Both the position numbers and the translations under genes were made by a program. Shown one piece after another: positions 1-4,911 of a stretch of DNA of 8,171 nt (position 1 is the stretch's first letter; every line of letters begins with the position of its first letter). The notes under the pieces are model-generated. The model saw nothing but the letters and a program-made list of their open reading frames with translations. It ran no database searches and had not been told where the DNA came from. The stretch is from Limnohabitans sp. (GTDB taxonomy: Bacteria > Pseudomonadota > Gammaproteobacteria > Burkholderiales > Burkholderiaceae_C): contig JAHECM010000040.1 in the NCBI GenBank assembly GCA_024641725.1, positions 1-8,171 on the forward strand, in the 5' to 3' direction.

Positions 1-299
1 TGGCGCTGTTTCCCGGGAGGCACGGCACGCGGCTGACGGCCCAATCCATCTGGCAGCGGCTCAAGCGCCGCAGCTTGCTGGCGGGGCTGGCCACGCCGGT
101 GCACCCGCACATGCTGAGGCATTCGTTTGCCAGCCATGTGCTGCAGTCCAGTGGCGACCTGCGGGCCGTGCAAGAGCTGCTGGGCCACGCCAACATCACC
201 ACCACACAGGTCTACACCCGCCTGGACTTTCAGCACCTGGCCAAGGCCTACGATGCGGCGCACCCGAGGGCGAAGCGAAAAGGCTCAGGCACAGGCTGA
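1..299 (+). CDS. xerC: Tyrosine recombinase XerC, C-terminal part (5' end outside window)
   Basis: This is the C-terminal catalytic end of a tyrosine recombinase, read from the codon at position 3 to the TGA at 297-299 (98 visible codons). Seen directly: the HxLRH box (HPHMLRHSF, histidine at 108-110), the LGHANITTTQVYT box, and the nucleophilic tyrosine at 213-215, nine residues after the box II histidine as in XerC/XerD. Known for the family: XerC and XerD act as a heterotetramer on the dif site to resolve chromosome dimers at the septum, with FtsK. The short basic tail after the tyrosine and the neighbouring housekeeping genes favour XerC over a phage or integron integrase. The visible part alone cannot fully separate XerC from XerD. 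No frameshift or truncation is seen apart from the window edge. Confidence 0.85.
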   Translation, partial: ALFPGRHGTRLTAQSIWQRLKRRSLLAGLATPVHPHMLRHSFASHVLQSSGDLRAVQELLGHANITTTQVYTRLDFQHLAKAYDAAHPRAKRKGSGTG

Positions 300-345
300 C
301 GGATGCGCTGAAGAATGCGTTCAAGAATGCGGCGAGGGTGGGGTG

Positions 346-351
346 GACAAT
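346..351 (+). promoter_or_regulatory. Candidate -10 element for a leaderless rlmI transcript
   Basis: GACAAT matches the sigma70 -10 consensus at four of six positions. If it is used, transcription would start around 358, one base before the rlmI ATG, giving a leaderless or nearly leaderless mRNA. No good -35 is visible at the usual distance, and no convincing Shine-Dalgarno sequence sits at the right distance from the ATG, which fits but does not prove the idea. Confidence 0.3.
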
Positions 352-358
352 AGCGCCC

Positions 359-1540
359 ATGAAAACCATTCGACTCCGTGAAGGCAAAGAGCGTTCTTTG
401 CTGCGCCGCCACCCCTGGGTGTTCGACTCCGCCATCGCCAAAGGCAGCGCTGATGCGGGCGAAACCGTGCGCGTCGAGTCGTCTGCGGGCCAGTTTTTGG
501 GCTGGGCCGCGTTCAGTCCCAACTCGCGCATCCGTGCCCGCATCTGGAGTTTTGACGAAAACCAGCGCATCGACACATCCTTCATCCAAGACCGCATCGC
601 GCAGGCGGTGGCCTCGCGCCAATGGTTCGACATCCAGAGCGATGGCATGCGCTTGGTGCATGGCGAGGCCGATGGCTTGCCCGGCCTGATCGTGGACCGC
701 TATGGCGACACCTTGGTGGCGCAGTTCACCAGCTGCGGCACCGAGCGCTTCAAAGACAGCATTGCCGACGCCCTGCTGCAGGTCACGGGCCTGTCACGCC
801 TGTACGAGCGCTCGGACGCCAGCGTGCGCGGCCTCGAAGGCTTGCCCGAAGTCACGGGCTGGCTGCGCGGCTCGGGCGAGACCGAGCTGACGATCCGCGA
901 GCACGACTGGCAACTCACGCTGGATGTGGCCACCGGTCACAAGACCGGTTTTTACCTGGACCAGCGCGATAGCCGCCACCGCTTTGCACAGCACACGCGC
1001 CACCGCCAGTTTGGCCGGGTGCTCAACTGCTACTGCTACACCGGCGGCTTCTCCATCGCGGCCTTGGCCGGTGGGGCGGGGCACGTCACCTCGATCGATT
1101 CGTCTGGCCCGGCGCTGGCACGCGCTGCAGCCCATGTCCGGCTCAATGGGTTTGACGAAGCCCGCACCCGCTTCATGGACGCCGACGTCAACGCCAGCTT
1201 GCGCGCCTTCATCGAGGCGGGCGAGACCTTTGACGCCATCGTGCTCGACCCGCCAAAGTTCGCGCCCACGGCCGCGCATGCGGACCGTGCCGCACGGGCG
1301 TACAAAGACATCAACCGCCTGGCCTTCAAGCTGCTGGTGCCCGGCGGCGAGTTGTTCACCTATTCGTGTTCGGGCGGCATCAGCGCTGACTTGTTCCACA
1401 AAATCGTGGCCTCTGCGGGCACCGACGCCGGGGTGGACGGCTTCATCAGCGATCGTCTGCAAGGCGCGCCCGACCACCCGATGACGGTGAACTTTCCCGA
1501 GGGGGAGTACCTCAAGGGGCTGGTGGTCGTGCGCAAGTGA
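359..1540 (+). CDS. rlmI: 23S rRNA (cytosine-5) methyltransferase, RlmI type
   Basis: A 393-residue SAM-dependent methyltransferase, close to the length of E. coli RlmI (396), which makes m5C1962 in 23S rRNA. The N-terminus (EGKERSLLRRHPWVF) matches the PUA domain of RlmI, and a central segment carries GEADGLPGLIVDRYG. The Rossmann domain has motif I NCYCYTGGFS (from residue 223), motif IV DPPKF (297-301) and the SCSGG motif with the expected catalytic Cys337. The signature GHKTGFYLDQRDSR precedes motif I. The ATG at 359 was preferred over the in-frame GTG at 338 because it aligns with the RlmI N-terminus. The gene starts 59 bp after xerC. The sub-family call rests on end-to-end similarity remembered from E. 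coli RlmI; the exact target base in this organism is inferred. Confidence 0.88.
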   Translation: MKTIRLREGKERSLLRRHPWVFDSAIAKGSADAGETVRVESSAGQFLGWAAFSPNSRIRARIWSFDENQRIDTSFIQDRIAQAVASRQWFDIQSDGMRLVHGEADGLPGLIVDRYGDTLVAQFTSCGTERFKDSIADALLQVTGLSRLYERSDASVRGLEGLPEVTGWLRGSGETELTIREHDWQLTLDVATGHKTGFYLDQRDSRHRFAQHTRHRQFGRVLNCYCYTGGFSIAALAGGAGHVTSIDSSGPALARAAAHVRLNGFDEARTRFMDADVNASLRAFIEAGETFDAIVLDPPKFAPTAAHADRAARAYKDINRLAFKLLVPGGELFTYSCSGGISADLFHKIVASAGTDAGVDGFISDRLQGAPDHPMTVNFPEGEYLKGLVVVRK

Positions 1541-1577
1541 GTCGGCTCAGTGGCCGGCAAGGCCTTGCAGAGCCCGA

Positions 1578-1583
1578 TACACT
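1578..1583 (+). promoter_or_regulatory. Candidate -10 element of cobW
   Basis: TACACT (four of six matches to the sigma70 -10 consensus) lies 39 bp before the cobW start and would place transcription near 1590. No recognisable -35 box sits 16-18 bp upstream. The 82-bp gap between rlmI and cobW shows no AT-rich palindrome like a Zur box. Confidence 0.3.
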
Positions 1584-1612
1584 CCCCACCTCTTTTGTTT
1601 CGTCGCTATTTC

Positions 1613-1616
1613 GGAG
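1613..1616 (+). promoter_or_regulatory. Ribosome binding site of cobW
   Basis: GGAG ends six bases before the ATG at 1623, which supports that start codon. Confidence 0.6.
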
Positions 1617-1622
1617 ACCCGC

Positions 1623-2741
1623 ATGGCCTTGATACCTGCCACCATCCTCACCGGCTTTTTGGGCTCGGGCAAAACCACGCTGCTCAAACGCGTGCTGACC
1701 GAAGCCCACGGGCAAAAAATCGCCATCATTGAAAACGAATTCGGTGAAGAAAACATCGATAACGAAATTTTGGTGACCGAGACGCAAGAGCAAATCATCC
1801 AGATGAGCAACGGCTGCATCTGCTGCACCATCCGCGAAGACCTGCGCGCCACACTGCAGCTTTTGGCCGCCAAACGCCGCAAGGGCCTGCTGGACTTTGA
1901 GCGCATCGTGATCGAGACCACCGGCTTGGCCGACCCCGGCCCGGTGGCGCAAACCTTTTTCATGGACGACGAGATCGCCGAGACGTTCCTGCTGGACTCG
2001 ATCTTGACGCTGGTGGACGCCAAGCACGCTGCCCAGCAGCTCAACGACCGGGTTGAAGCCCAGCGCCAGGTGGGCTTTGCCGACCAAATTTTCATCAGCA
2101 AGGCCGACTTGGTGTCTGCGCCAGAGCTGGACGCACTGCAACACCGCCTCAAACACATGAACCCGCGCGCGCCCCAAAAGGTGGTGCATTTCGGCGAGGT
2201 GCCGCTGGCGCAAGTGTTTGACCTCAAAGGCTTCAACCTGAATGCCAAGTTGGACATTGACCCGGACTTTTTGAGCGAAGGCGAACATGACCATGTGCAT
2301 GGCGAGCACTGCGACCACCCTTCGCACCAGCATGACCCTGCACATGACCACCATGACCACGAACACGGTGAGCATTGCAAGCACCCCTCGCACGATCATG
2401 ACCACGCGCATAGGCACGCTCACCACCATCACCACGACGACGATGTCAAAAGCTTCGTCTTCAAGTCCGAGCGGGCGTTCGATCCCGCCAAGCTGGAAGA
2501 CTTTTTGGGGGCCATCGTCAACATCTACGGCCCCAAGATGCTGCGGTACAAGGGTGTGCTGAACATGCGCGGCACCGAGCGCAAGGTGATTTTCCAGGGC
2601 GTTCACCAGCTCATGGGCAGCGACCTGGGGCCGATGTGGGCCGACGGCGAGGCCAAAGTGAGCAAAATGGTGTTCATTGGCATCGATTTGCCCAAAGACA
2701 TCCTCATGCAGGGGCTGGAGCAGTGCCTGGTGGCCGCTTGA
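1623..2741 (+). CDS. CobW/YjiA-family (COG0523) metal-binding GTPase with His-rich loop
   Basis: A 372-residue P-loop GTPase of the COG0523 family, cytosolic metallochaperones mostly tied to zinc or cobalamin. Seen directly: Walker A GFLGSGKTT (residues 11-19), IENEFGEENIDNE, the metal motif CICC (Cys65, Cys67, Cys68), ETTGLADPGPV, and SKAD (159-162) as the guanine-specificity motif. A histidine-rich loop (222-274) holds 24 histidines in 50 residues. The CobW C-terminal domain follows, with LRYKGVL and IFQGVHQLMG. The body resembles E. coli YjiA throughout (IENEFGE, ADPGP, QTFF, LRYKG, FQGV), but YjiA lacks the long His loop. Known for the family: CxCC binds zinc or another divalent metal and GTP hydrolysis is metal-dependent. 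The partner and metal here are unknown. The next gene codes for a zinc-free type of DksA, a pairing that suggests zinc stress, although no Zur site is visible. Confidence 0.88.
   Translation: MALIPATILTGFLGSGKTTLLKRVLTEAHGQKIAIIENEFGEENIDNEILVTETQEQIIQMSNGCICCTIREDLRATLQLLAAKRRKGLLDFERIVIETTGLADPGPVAQTFFMDDEIAETFLLDSILTLVDAKHAAQQLNDRVEAQRQVGFADQIFISKADLVSAPELDALQHRLKHMNPRAPQKVVHFGEVPLAQVFDLKGFNLNAKLDIDPDFLSEGEHDHVHGEHCDHPSHQHDPAHDHHDHEHGEHCKHPSHDHDHAHRHAHHHHHDDDVKSFVFKSERAFDPAKLEDFLGAIVNIYGPKMLRYKGVLNMRGTERKVIFQGVHQLMGSDLGPMWADGEAKVSKMVFIGIDLPKDILMQGLEQCLVAA
2292..2402 (+). repeat. Duplicated His-rich coding unit inside cobW
   Basis: Two related 45-bp units (2292-2336 and 2358-2402, offset 66 bp) encode HVHGEHCDHPSHQHD and HEHGEHCKHPSHDHD. 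Eleven of 15 residues are identical or share the His/Cys pattern HxHGEHCxHPSHxHD. This suggests the metal-binding loop grew by internal duplication. Each copy carries one cysteine among its histidines. Confidence 0.75.
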
Positions 2742-2751
2742 GGCCGCTTGA
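2732..2751 (+). repeat. Tandem 10-bp duplication over the cobW stop codon
   Basis: GGCCGCTTGA occurs twice back to back (2732-2741 and 2742-2751). The first copy supplies the cobW TGA. It is probably a small replication-slippage duplication with no effect on the protein. Confidence 0.7.
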
Positions 2752-2754
2752 AGT

Positions 2755-2781
2755 GGGGTGTTTCAAACGCAACACCTCTTT
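2755..2781 (+). terminator. Weak candidate terminator after cobW
   Basis: GGGGTGTT (2755-2762) pairs with AACACCTC (2771-2778) across an 8-nt loop, with one G-T wobble. Only a short T-rich stretch follows, so termination would be inefficient. It lies between the cobW stop and the dksA promoter candidate, where a terminator would be expected. Confidence 0.35.
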
Positions 2782-2831
2782 CATCTGCAGCATTAATCTG
2801 CGGCATCAGGGAATTTGTCGGTTTCAGTCGC

Positions 2832-2837
2832 TACAAT
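2832..2837 (+). promoter_or_regulatory. Candidate -10 element of dksA
   Basis: TACAAT matches the -10 consensus at five of six positions and would start transcription near 2844, about 140 nt before the dksA start. A TTGTCG at 2815-2820 is only 11 bp upstream, too close to act as its -35. The promoter may therefore depend on an activator or have a weak -35. Confidence 0.4.
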
Positions 2838-2854
2838 CGCGCGGCCTCCCTTTT

Positions 2855-2873
2855 TGGGGTGGCAAAAACCCCA
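2855..2873 (+). promoter_or_regulatory. Hairpin in the dksA leader
   Basis: TGGGGT (2855-2860) and ACCCCA (2868-2873) form a perfect 6-bp stem with the 7-nt loop GGCAAAA. It would lie about 10 nt into the mRNA if the TACAAT promoter is used. No T-run follows, so it is not a terminator. It could stabilise the 5' end or take part in alternative folding with the C-rich stretch at 2895-2898. Confidence 0.4.
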
Positions 2874-2898
2874 GAAGGTCGATCAACAGGGTTTCCCC

Positions 2899-2973
2899 AT
2901 GCAGATGAACCAGGACCCCCGAACATCTGTCCCATCCAAGCAGGAGGCTGAGGCCTGCCCCGCACACGGCTAG
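2899..2973 (+). CDS. Candidate 24-codon upstream ORF in the dksA leader
   Basis: A short ORF begins at ATG 2899 and ends at TAG 2971-2973. It is preceded by AGGG (2888-2891), seven bases from the ATG, a usable ribosome binding site. The peptide starts MQMNQDPRTSVPSK and ends ACPAHG, with no signal peptide, membrane segment or known attenuator pattern. Its stop overlaps the AGGAGA ribosome binding site of dksA (2972-2977), so a ribosome finishing here would sit on the dksA initiation region. That geometry allows translational coupling or occlusion. It is too short for statistics; translation is an inference. Confidence 0.35.
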   Translation: MQMNQDPRTSVPSKQEAEACPAHG

Positions 2974-2977
2974 GAGA
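2972..2977 (+). promoter_or_regulatory. Ribosome binding site of dksA
   Basis: AGGAGA ends six bases before the GTG at 2984. It is the only strong site nearby and decides this start codon, so the long basic tail is part of the protein. The next in-frame methionine lies far downstream, inside the DksA core. Confidence 0.7.
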
Positions 2978-2983
2978 CAAGAC

Positions 2984-4093
2984 GTGAAGACGCCCGCCAA
3001 AAAAACAGCCAAGGCTGCTGCCCCCAAGGCCAAAGCCCCGGTGGCTGCCAGCCCCAAAAAGCCAGTGGCCAAAGCCCCCGTGAAAGCGGCGGTCAAAACC
3101 AAGGCTGTAGCCAAGGCTGTGCCCAAGCCAGTCGCCAAGCCAGTCGCCAAGCCAGTGGCCAAGTCAGTAAAAAAGGTTGCCCCTCCCAAAAAGACGGTGC
3201 CCTCCAAGTCCGCTCCCGCCAAAAAAATCGCCCCGACCCCACCGGTGAAAGCCGCCAAGCCGCTTGCAGCCCCCACGGCCGCACCCGTCAAAAAAGCAGT
3301 CAAACCTGTGGCCGTGGCCAAACCTGTTGCCAAGGCCGCTGCGGCCAAGGCAGCCGCCCCCAAGAAAACGGCCCCCACCCCAAGCAAGGCCGTTGTATCT
3401 GCCAAGAAAGAGTCTGTGAATAAAGTTGAGCCAGCCAAGACCCCGGTCTCCACGGCACCCGTTCCCGAGGTCGCTGCAGTGGCCTCTGACCAACCGATCC
3501 GATCCACCCGTCCTTCAGCACGCCTGGCCCAGATCACTGTGCCTTCCTTGCCGCCAGCGGTGGCCTCGACCGCCGCCAAAGCCAGTTACTTGCCCACAGC
3601 CCCTGCGGACGTGGTTGCAACGCCTGTTTATGTCATCAAAAAAGACGCCAAATTGGCCAACAACTGGAAAACCAAAAAAGTCGATCAACTCACGGATGCC
3701 GAAATTTTGGCCATGCCCGACAGCGAGTACATGAACGACTTGCAAATGGCCTATTACCGCCGCAAGTTGGTCGAGCTCAAGCAAGGCATCTTGGCCAATG
3801 CGGGCGAAACCACCGAGCACCTGCGCGAAGACACCGTGGTGGTGCCCGACCCGGCCGACCGTGCCACCATCGAGGAAGAGCACGCCCTGGAGTTGCGCAC
3901 CCGTGACCGTGAGCGCAAATTGCTGAAAAAAATCGAGCAATCCATCATGCGCATTGACGCCGGTGACTACGGTTATTGCGATGAAACCGGCGAGCCCATC
4001 GGCTTGGGGCGTTTGTTGGCCCGTCCAACCGCCACGCTGTCGCTCGAAGCCCAGCAACGCCGTGAACTCAAACAAAAAATGTTCGGCGATTGA
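2984..4093 (+). CDS. dksA: DksA, RNA polymerase-binding stringent response factor, zinc-free type with H1-like N-terminal tail
   Basis: A 369-residue protein whose last ~150 residues match the length and sequence of E. coli DksA (151). DksA enters the RNA polymerase secondary channel and, with ppGpp, reprograms rRNA and amino acid promoters. Seen in the core: EYMNDLQMAYYRRKL, the coiled-coil tip DPADRA with Asp289, Asp292 and Ala294 (E. coli D71, D74, A76), ELRTRDRERKLLKKIE, and a C-terminal finger where the four zinc cysteines are Cys332, Thr335, Ser353 and Ala356. This CxxT/SxxA pattern is that of zinc-independent DksA proteins and, as I recall, is usual in alpha- and beta-proteobacteria. 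Residues 1 to ~165 are a Lys/Ala/Pro-rich tail like histone H1 or AlgP, followed by a loose linker to ~205. The tail probably binds DNA or RNA non-specifically (inference). The gene starts with GTG after AGGAGA and ends at a strong terminator. Confidence 0.92.
   Translation: MKTPAKKTAKAAAPKAKAPVAASPKKPVAKAPVKAAVKTKAVAKAVPKPVAKPVAKPVAKSVKKVAPPKKTVPSKSAPAKKIAPTPPVKAAKPLAAPTAAPVKKAVKPVAVAKPVAKAAAAKAAAPKKTAPTPSKAVVSAKKESVNKVEPAKTPVSTAPVPEVAAVASDQPIRSTRPSARLAQITVPSLPPAVASTAAKASYLPTAPADVVATPVYVIKKDAKLANNWKTKKVDQLTDAEILAMPDSEYMNDLQMAYYRRKLVELKQGILANAGETTEHLREDTVVVPDPADRATIEEEHALELRTRDRERKLLKKIEQSIMRIDAGDYGYCDETGEPIGLGRLLARPTATLSLEAQQRRELKQKMFGD
3122..3169 (+). repeat. Four 12-bp tandem units in the dksA tail
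   Basis: Four consecutive 12-bp units, the middle ones GCCAAGCCAGTC or one base off, encode PKPV, AKPV, AKPV and AKSV. Units are multiples of three, so copy-number change would alter tail length without a frameshift. Confidence 0.75.
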
Positions 4094-4119
4094 AGCCTGG
4101 GCTTTGCCGCGTTCAATCC

Positions 4120-4142
4120 AGCCCCTCTTGAGGGGCTTTTTT
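4120..4142 (+). terminator. Intrinsic terminator of dksA
   Basis: AGCCCCT (4120-4126) and AGGGGCT (4131-4137) form a perfect 7-bp stem around a CTTG tetraloop, followed by a run of six T (4137-4142). It lies 27 bp after the dksA stop and separates dksA from the division cluster. Confidence 0.88.
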
Positions 4143-4384
4143 GTGGCTGGTGGGAGGCCGCAAGGGCGGCACGGAGGTGCTTGGCGCTCGGCAGTCGGCC
4201 TTGAAGTCACGAATTGTCTCTAGCGATTTAATAATTTGTGTTTTTTTTGATGATTTGAAATCCTTCAGGCGTTACTTTCAGATGGGCTTGTAAGTGGCTA
4301 ATTTATATGGAAAATTCGCCTCTTTATTTCTCCGGTTTTGCTTGTAAGCTGTTGATTTCATTGAAAAAAATCTGAACATCTCCC
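4143..4384. other. Non-coding, AT-rich gap between dksA and the mraZ promoter
   Basis: No gene is supported here. The left part (to about 4205) is GC-rich with no motif I recognise. From about 4206 the base composition turns clearly AT-rich, including T8 at 4241-4248 and an imperfect direct repeat built on GCTTGTAAG (4286-4294 and 4340-4348). A 61-codon minus-strand ORF across 4278-4463 has no recognisable features and overlaps the mraZ promoter, so I do not call it. The AT-rich character may serve as an upstream promoter element or a site for nucleoid proteins. Confidence 0.6.
4286..4368 (+). repeat. Imperfect direct repeat upstream of mraZ
   Basis: GCTTGTAAG occurs at 4286-4294 and again at 4340-4348, 54 bp apart. 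Each copy is followed about 17 bp later by an A-run (GGAAAA near 4309, TGAAAA near 4362) after a T-rich middle with partial similarity. The second copy extends to GCTT-GT-AAGC, a small inverted repeat. Possible binding sites for a regulator or chance in AT-rich DNA. Confidence 0.35.
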
Positions 4385-4412
4385 TTGTGGGAAGACCAAT
4401 TCCTGATACAGT
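4385..4412 (+). promoter_or_regulatory. Probable mraZ (dcw operon) promoter
   Basis: TTGTGG (4385-4390) and TACAGT (4407-4412) are spaced by 16 bp and match the -35 and -10 consensus at three and four of six positions. Transcription would start near 4419, about 64 nt before the chosen mraZ start and within the AGTG array, so a bound MraZ would block it. The position agrees with the classical Pmra promoter at the head of the cluster. Confidence 0.45.
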
Positions 4413-4449
4413 GCAAAAAAGTGCAATTAAGTGGGAAGAAGTGCCCCTT
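4410..4449 (+). promoter_or_regulatory. Candidate MraZ operator: AGTG units at 10-bp period
   Basis: AGTG occurs at 4410, 4420, 4430 and 4440, exactly one helical turn apart: AGTGCAAAAA, AGTGCAATTA, AGTGGGAAGA, AGTGCCCCTT. The third unit contains TGGGA, and an identical GTGGGAAGA lies upstream at 4387-4395 inside the promoter. Known for the family: MraZ of E. coli binds direct TGGGN repeats with 10-bp period before its own gene. The spacing matches but three of four units deviate from TGGG. Confidence 0.55.
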
Positions 4450-4482
4450 GATTGCGGGTTCACTGGAAAAAAGGTGTTTGTG

Positions 4483-4911
4483 GTGTTTCAAGGGGCTTCA
4501 TCGCTGAGTCTGGATGCCAAGGGGCGGCTGTCTGTGCCGACCCGGCACCGTGACGTCCTGAGCGCCACGGCGCAAGGGCAGCTGACCATCACCAAACACC
4601 CGCACGGCTGCCTGATGGTGTTCCCCCGTCCCGAGTGGGAGAAATTCCGCGAACGGATTGCCCAGTTGCCCATGTCGGCCCAGTGGTGGAAGCGCATCTT
4701 TTTAGGCAACGCCATGGACGTCGAGATGGACGGCACGGGCCGCGTGCTGATCTCGCCCGAGTTGCGCCAAGCCGCTGGGATCTCCAAAGACACCATGCTG
4801 CTGGGCATGGGCAACCACTTTGAGTTGTGGGACAAGTCCAGCTACGACGCGCAAGAAGCGCAAGCCATGCAGGGTGAGATGCCCGATGTGTTCAAAGACT
4901 TCTCGTTTTGA
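4483..4911 (+). CDS. mraZ: MraZ, transcriptional regulator of the division/cell wall cluster
   Basis: A 142-residue MraZ, the usual length (E. coli 152). It has two AbrB-like swapped-hairpin repeats, each with the DxxxR signature: LDAKGRLSVPTRHR (Asp11 to Arg15) and MDGTGRVLISPELR (Asp83 to Arg87), followed by GNHFELWDKSSY. Known role: ring-shaped oligomer that binds direct repeats upstream of its own gene and represses the cluster. The GTG at 4483 was chosen because it yields the conserved start MFQGASSLSLD and follows AAAAAAGG (4467-4474) by eight bases. In-frame GTGs at 4474 and 4480, and one at 4387, would add residues not found in the family; the last also lies inside the promoter. The TGA overlaps the ATG of rsmH by one base. 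Confidence 0.93.
   Translation: MFQGASSLSLDAKGRLSVPTRHRDVLSATAQGQLTITKHPHGCLMVFPRPEWEKFRERIAQLPMSAQWWKRIFLGNAMDVEMDGTGRVLISPELRQAAGISKDTMLLGMGNHFELWDKSSYDAQEAQAMQGEMPDVFKDFSF

Noticed and set aside
1541..1622. Zur box before cobW
   Set aside because: Searched because of the zinc context; no AT-rich palindrome is present in this gap.
1512..2606. 364-codon minus-strand ORF opposite cobW
   Set aside because: It is antisense to a clear CobW protein, its Val/His-rich sequence mirrors the His codons of the sense strand, and no family is recognisable.
3122..3169. CRISPR-like short repeat
   Set aside because: The units are contiguous 12-bp coding repeats with no spacers and lie in frame within dksA.
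2824..3579. 251-codon minus-strand ORF, Ala/Gly/Leu-rich and membrane-like
   Set aside because: It is the reverse complement of the Lys/Ala/Pro tail of dksA; its composition follows from that repeat bias.
4278..4463. 61-codon minus-strand ORF in the gap before mraZ
   Set aside because: No recognisable motif, overlaps the mraZ promoter, and is readily explained by chance in AT-rich DNA.
4387..4482. N-terminal extension of MraZ from GTG 4387
   Set aside because: The added 32 residues have no counterpart in MraZ, and the stretch holds the promoter and operator repeats.
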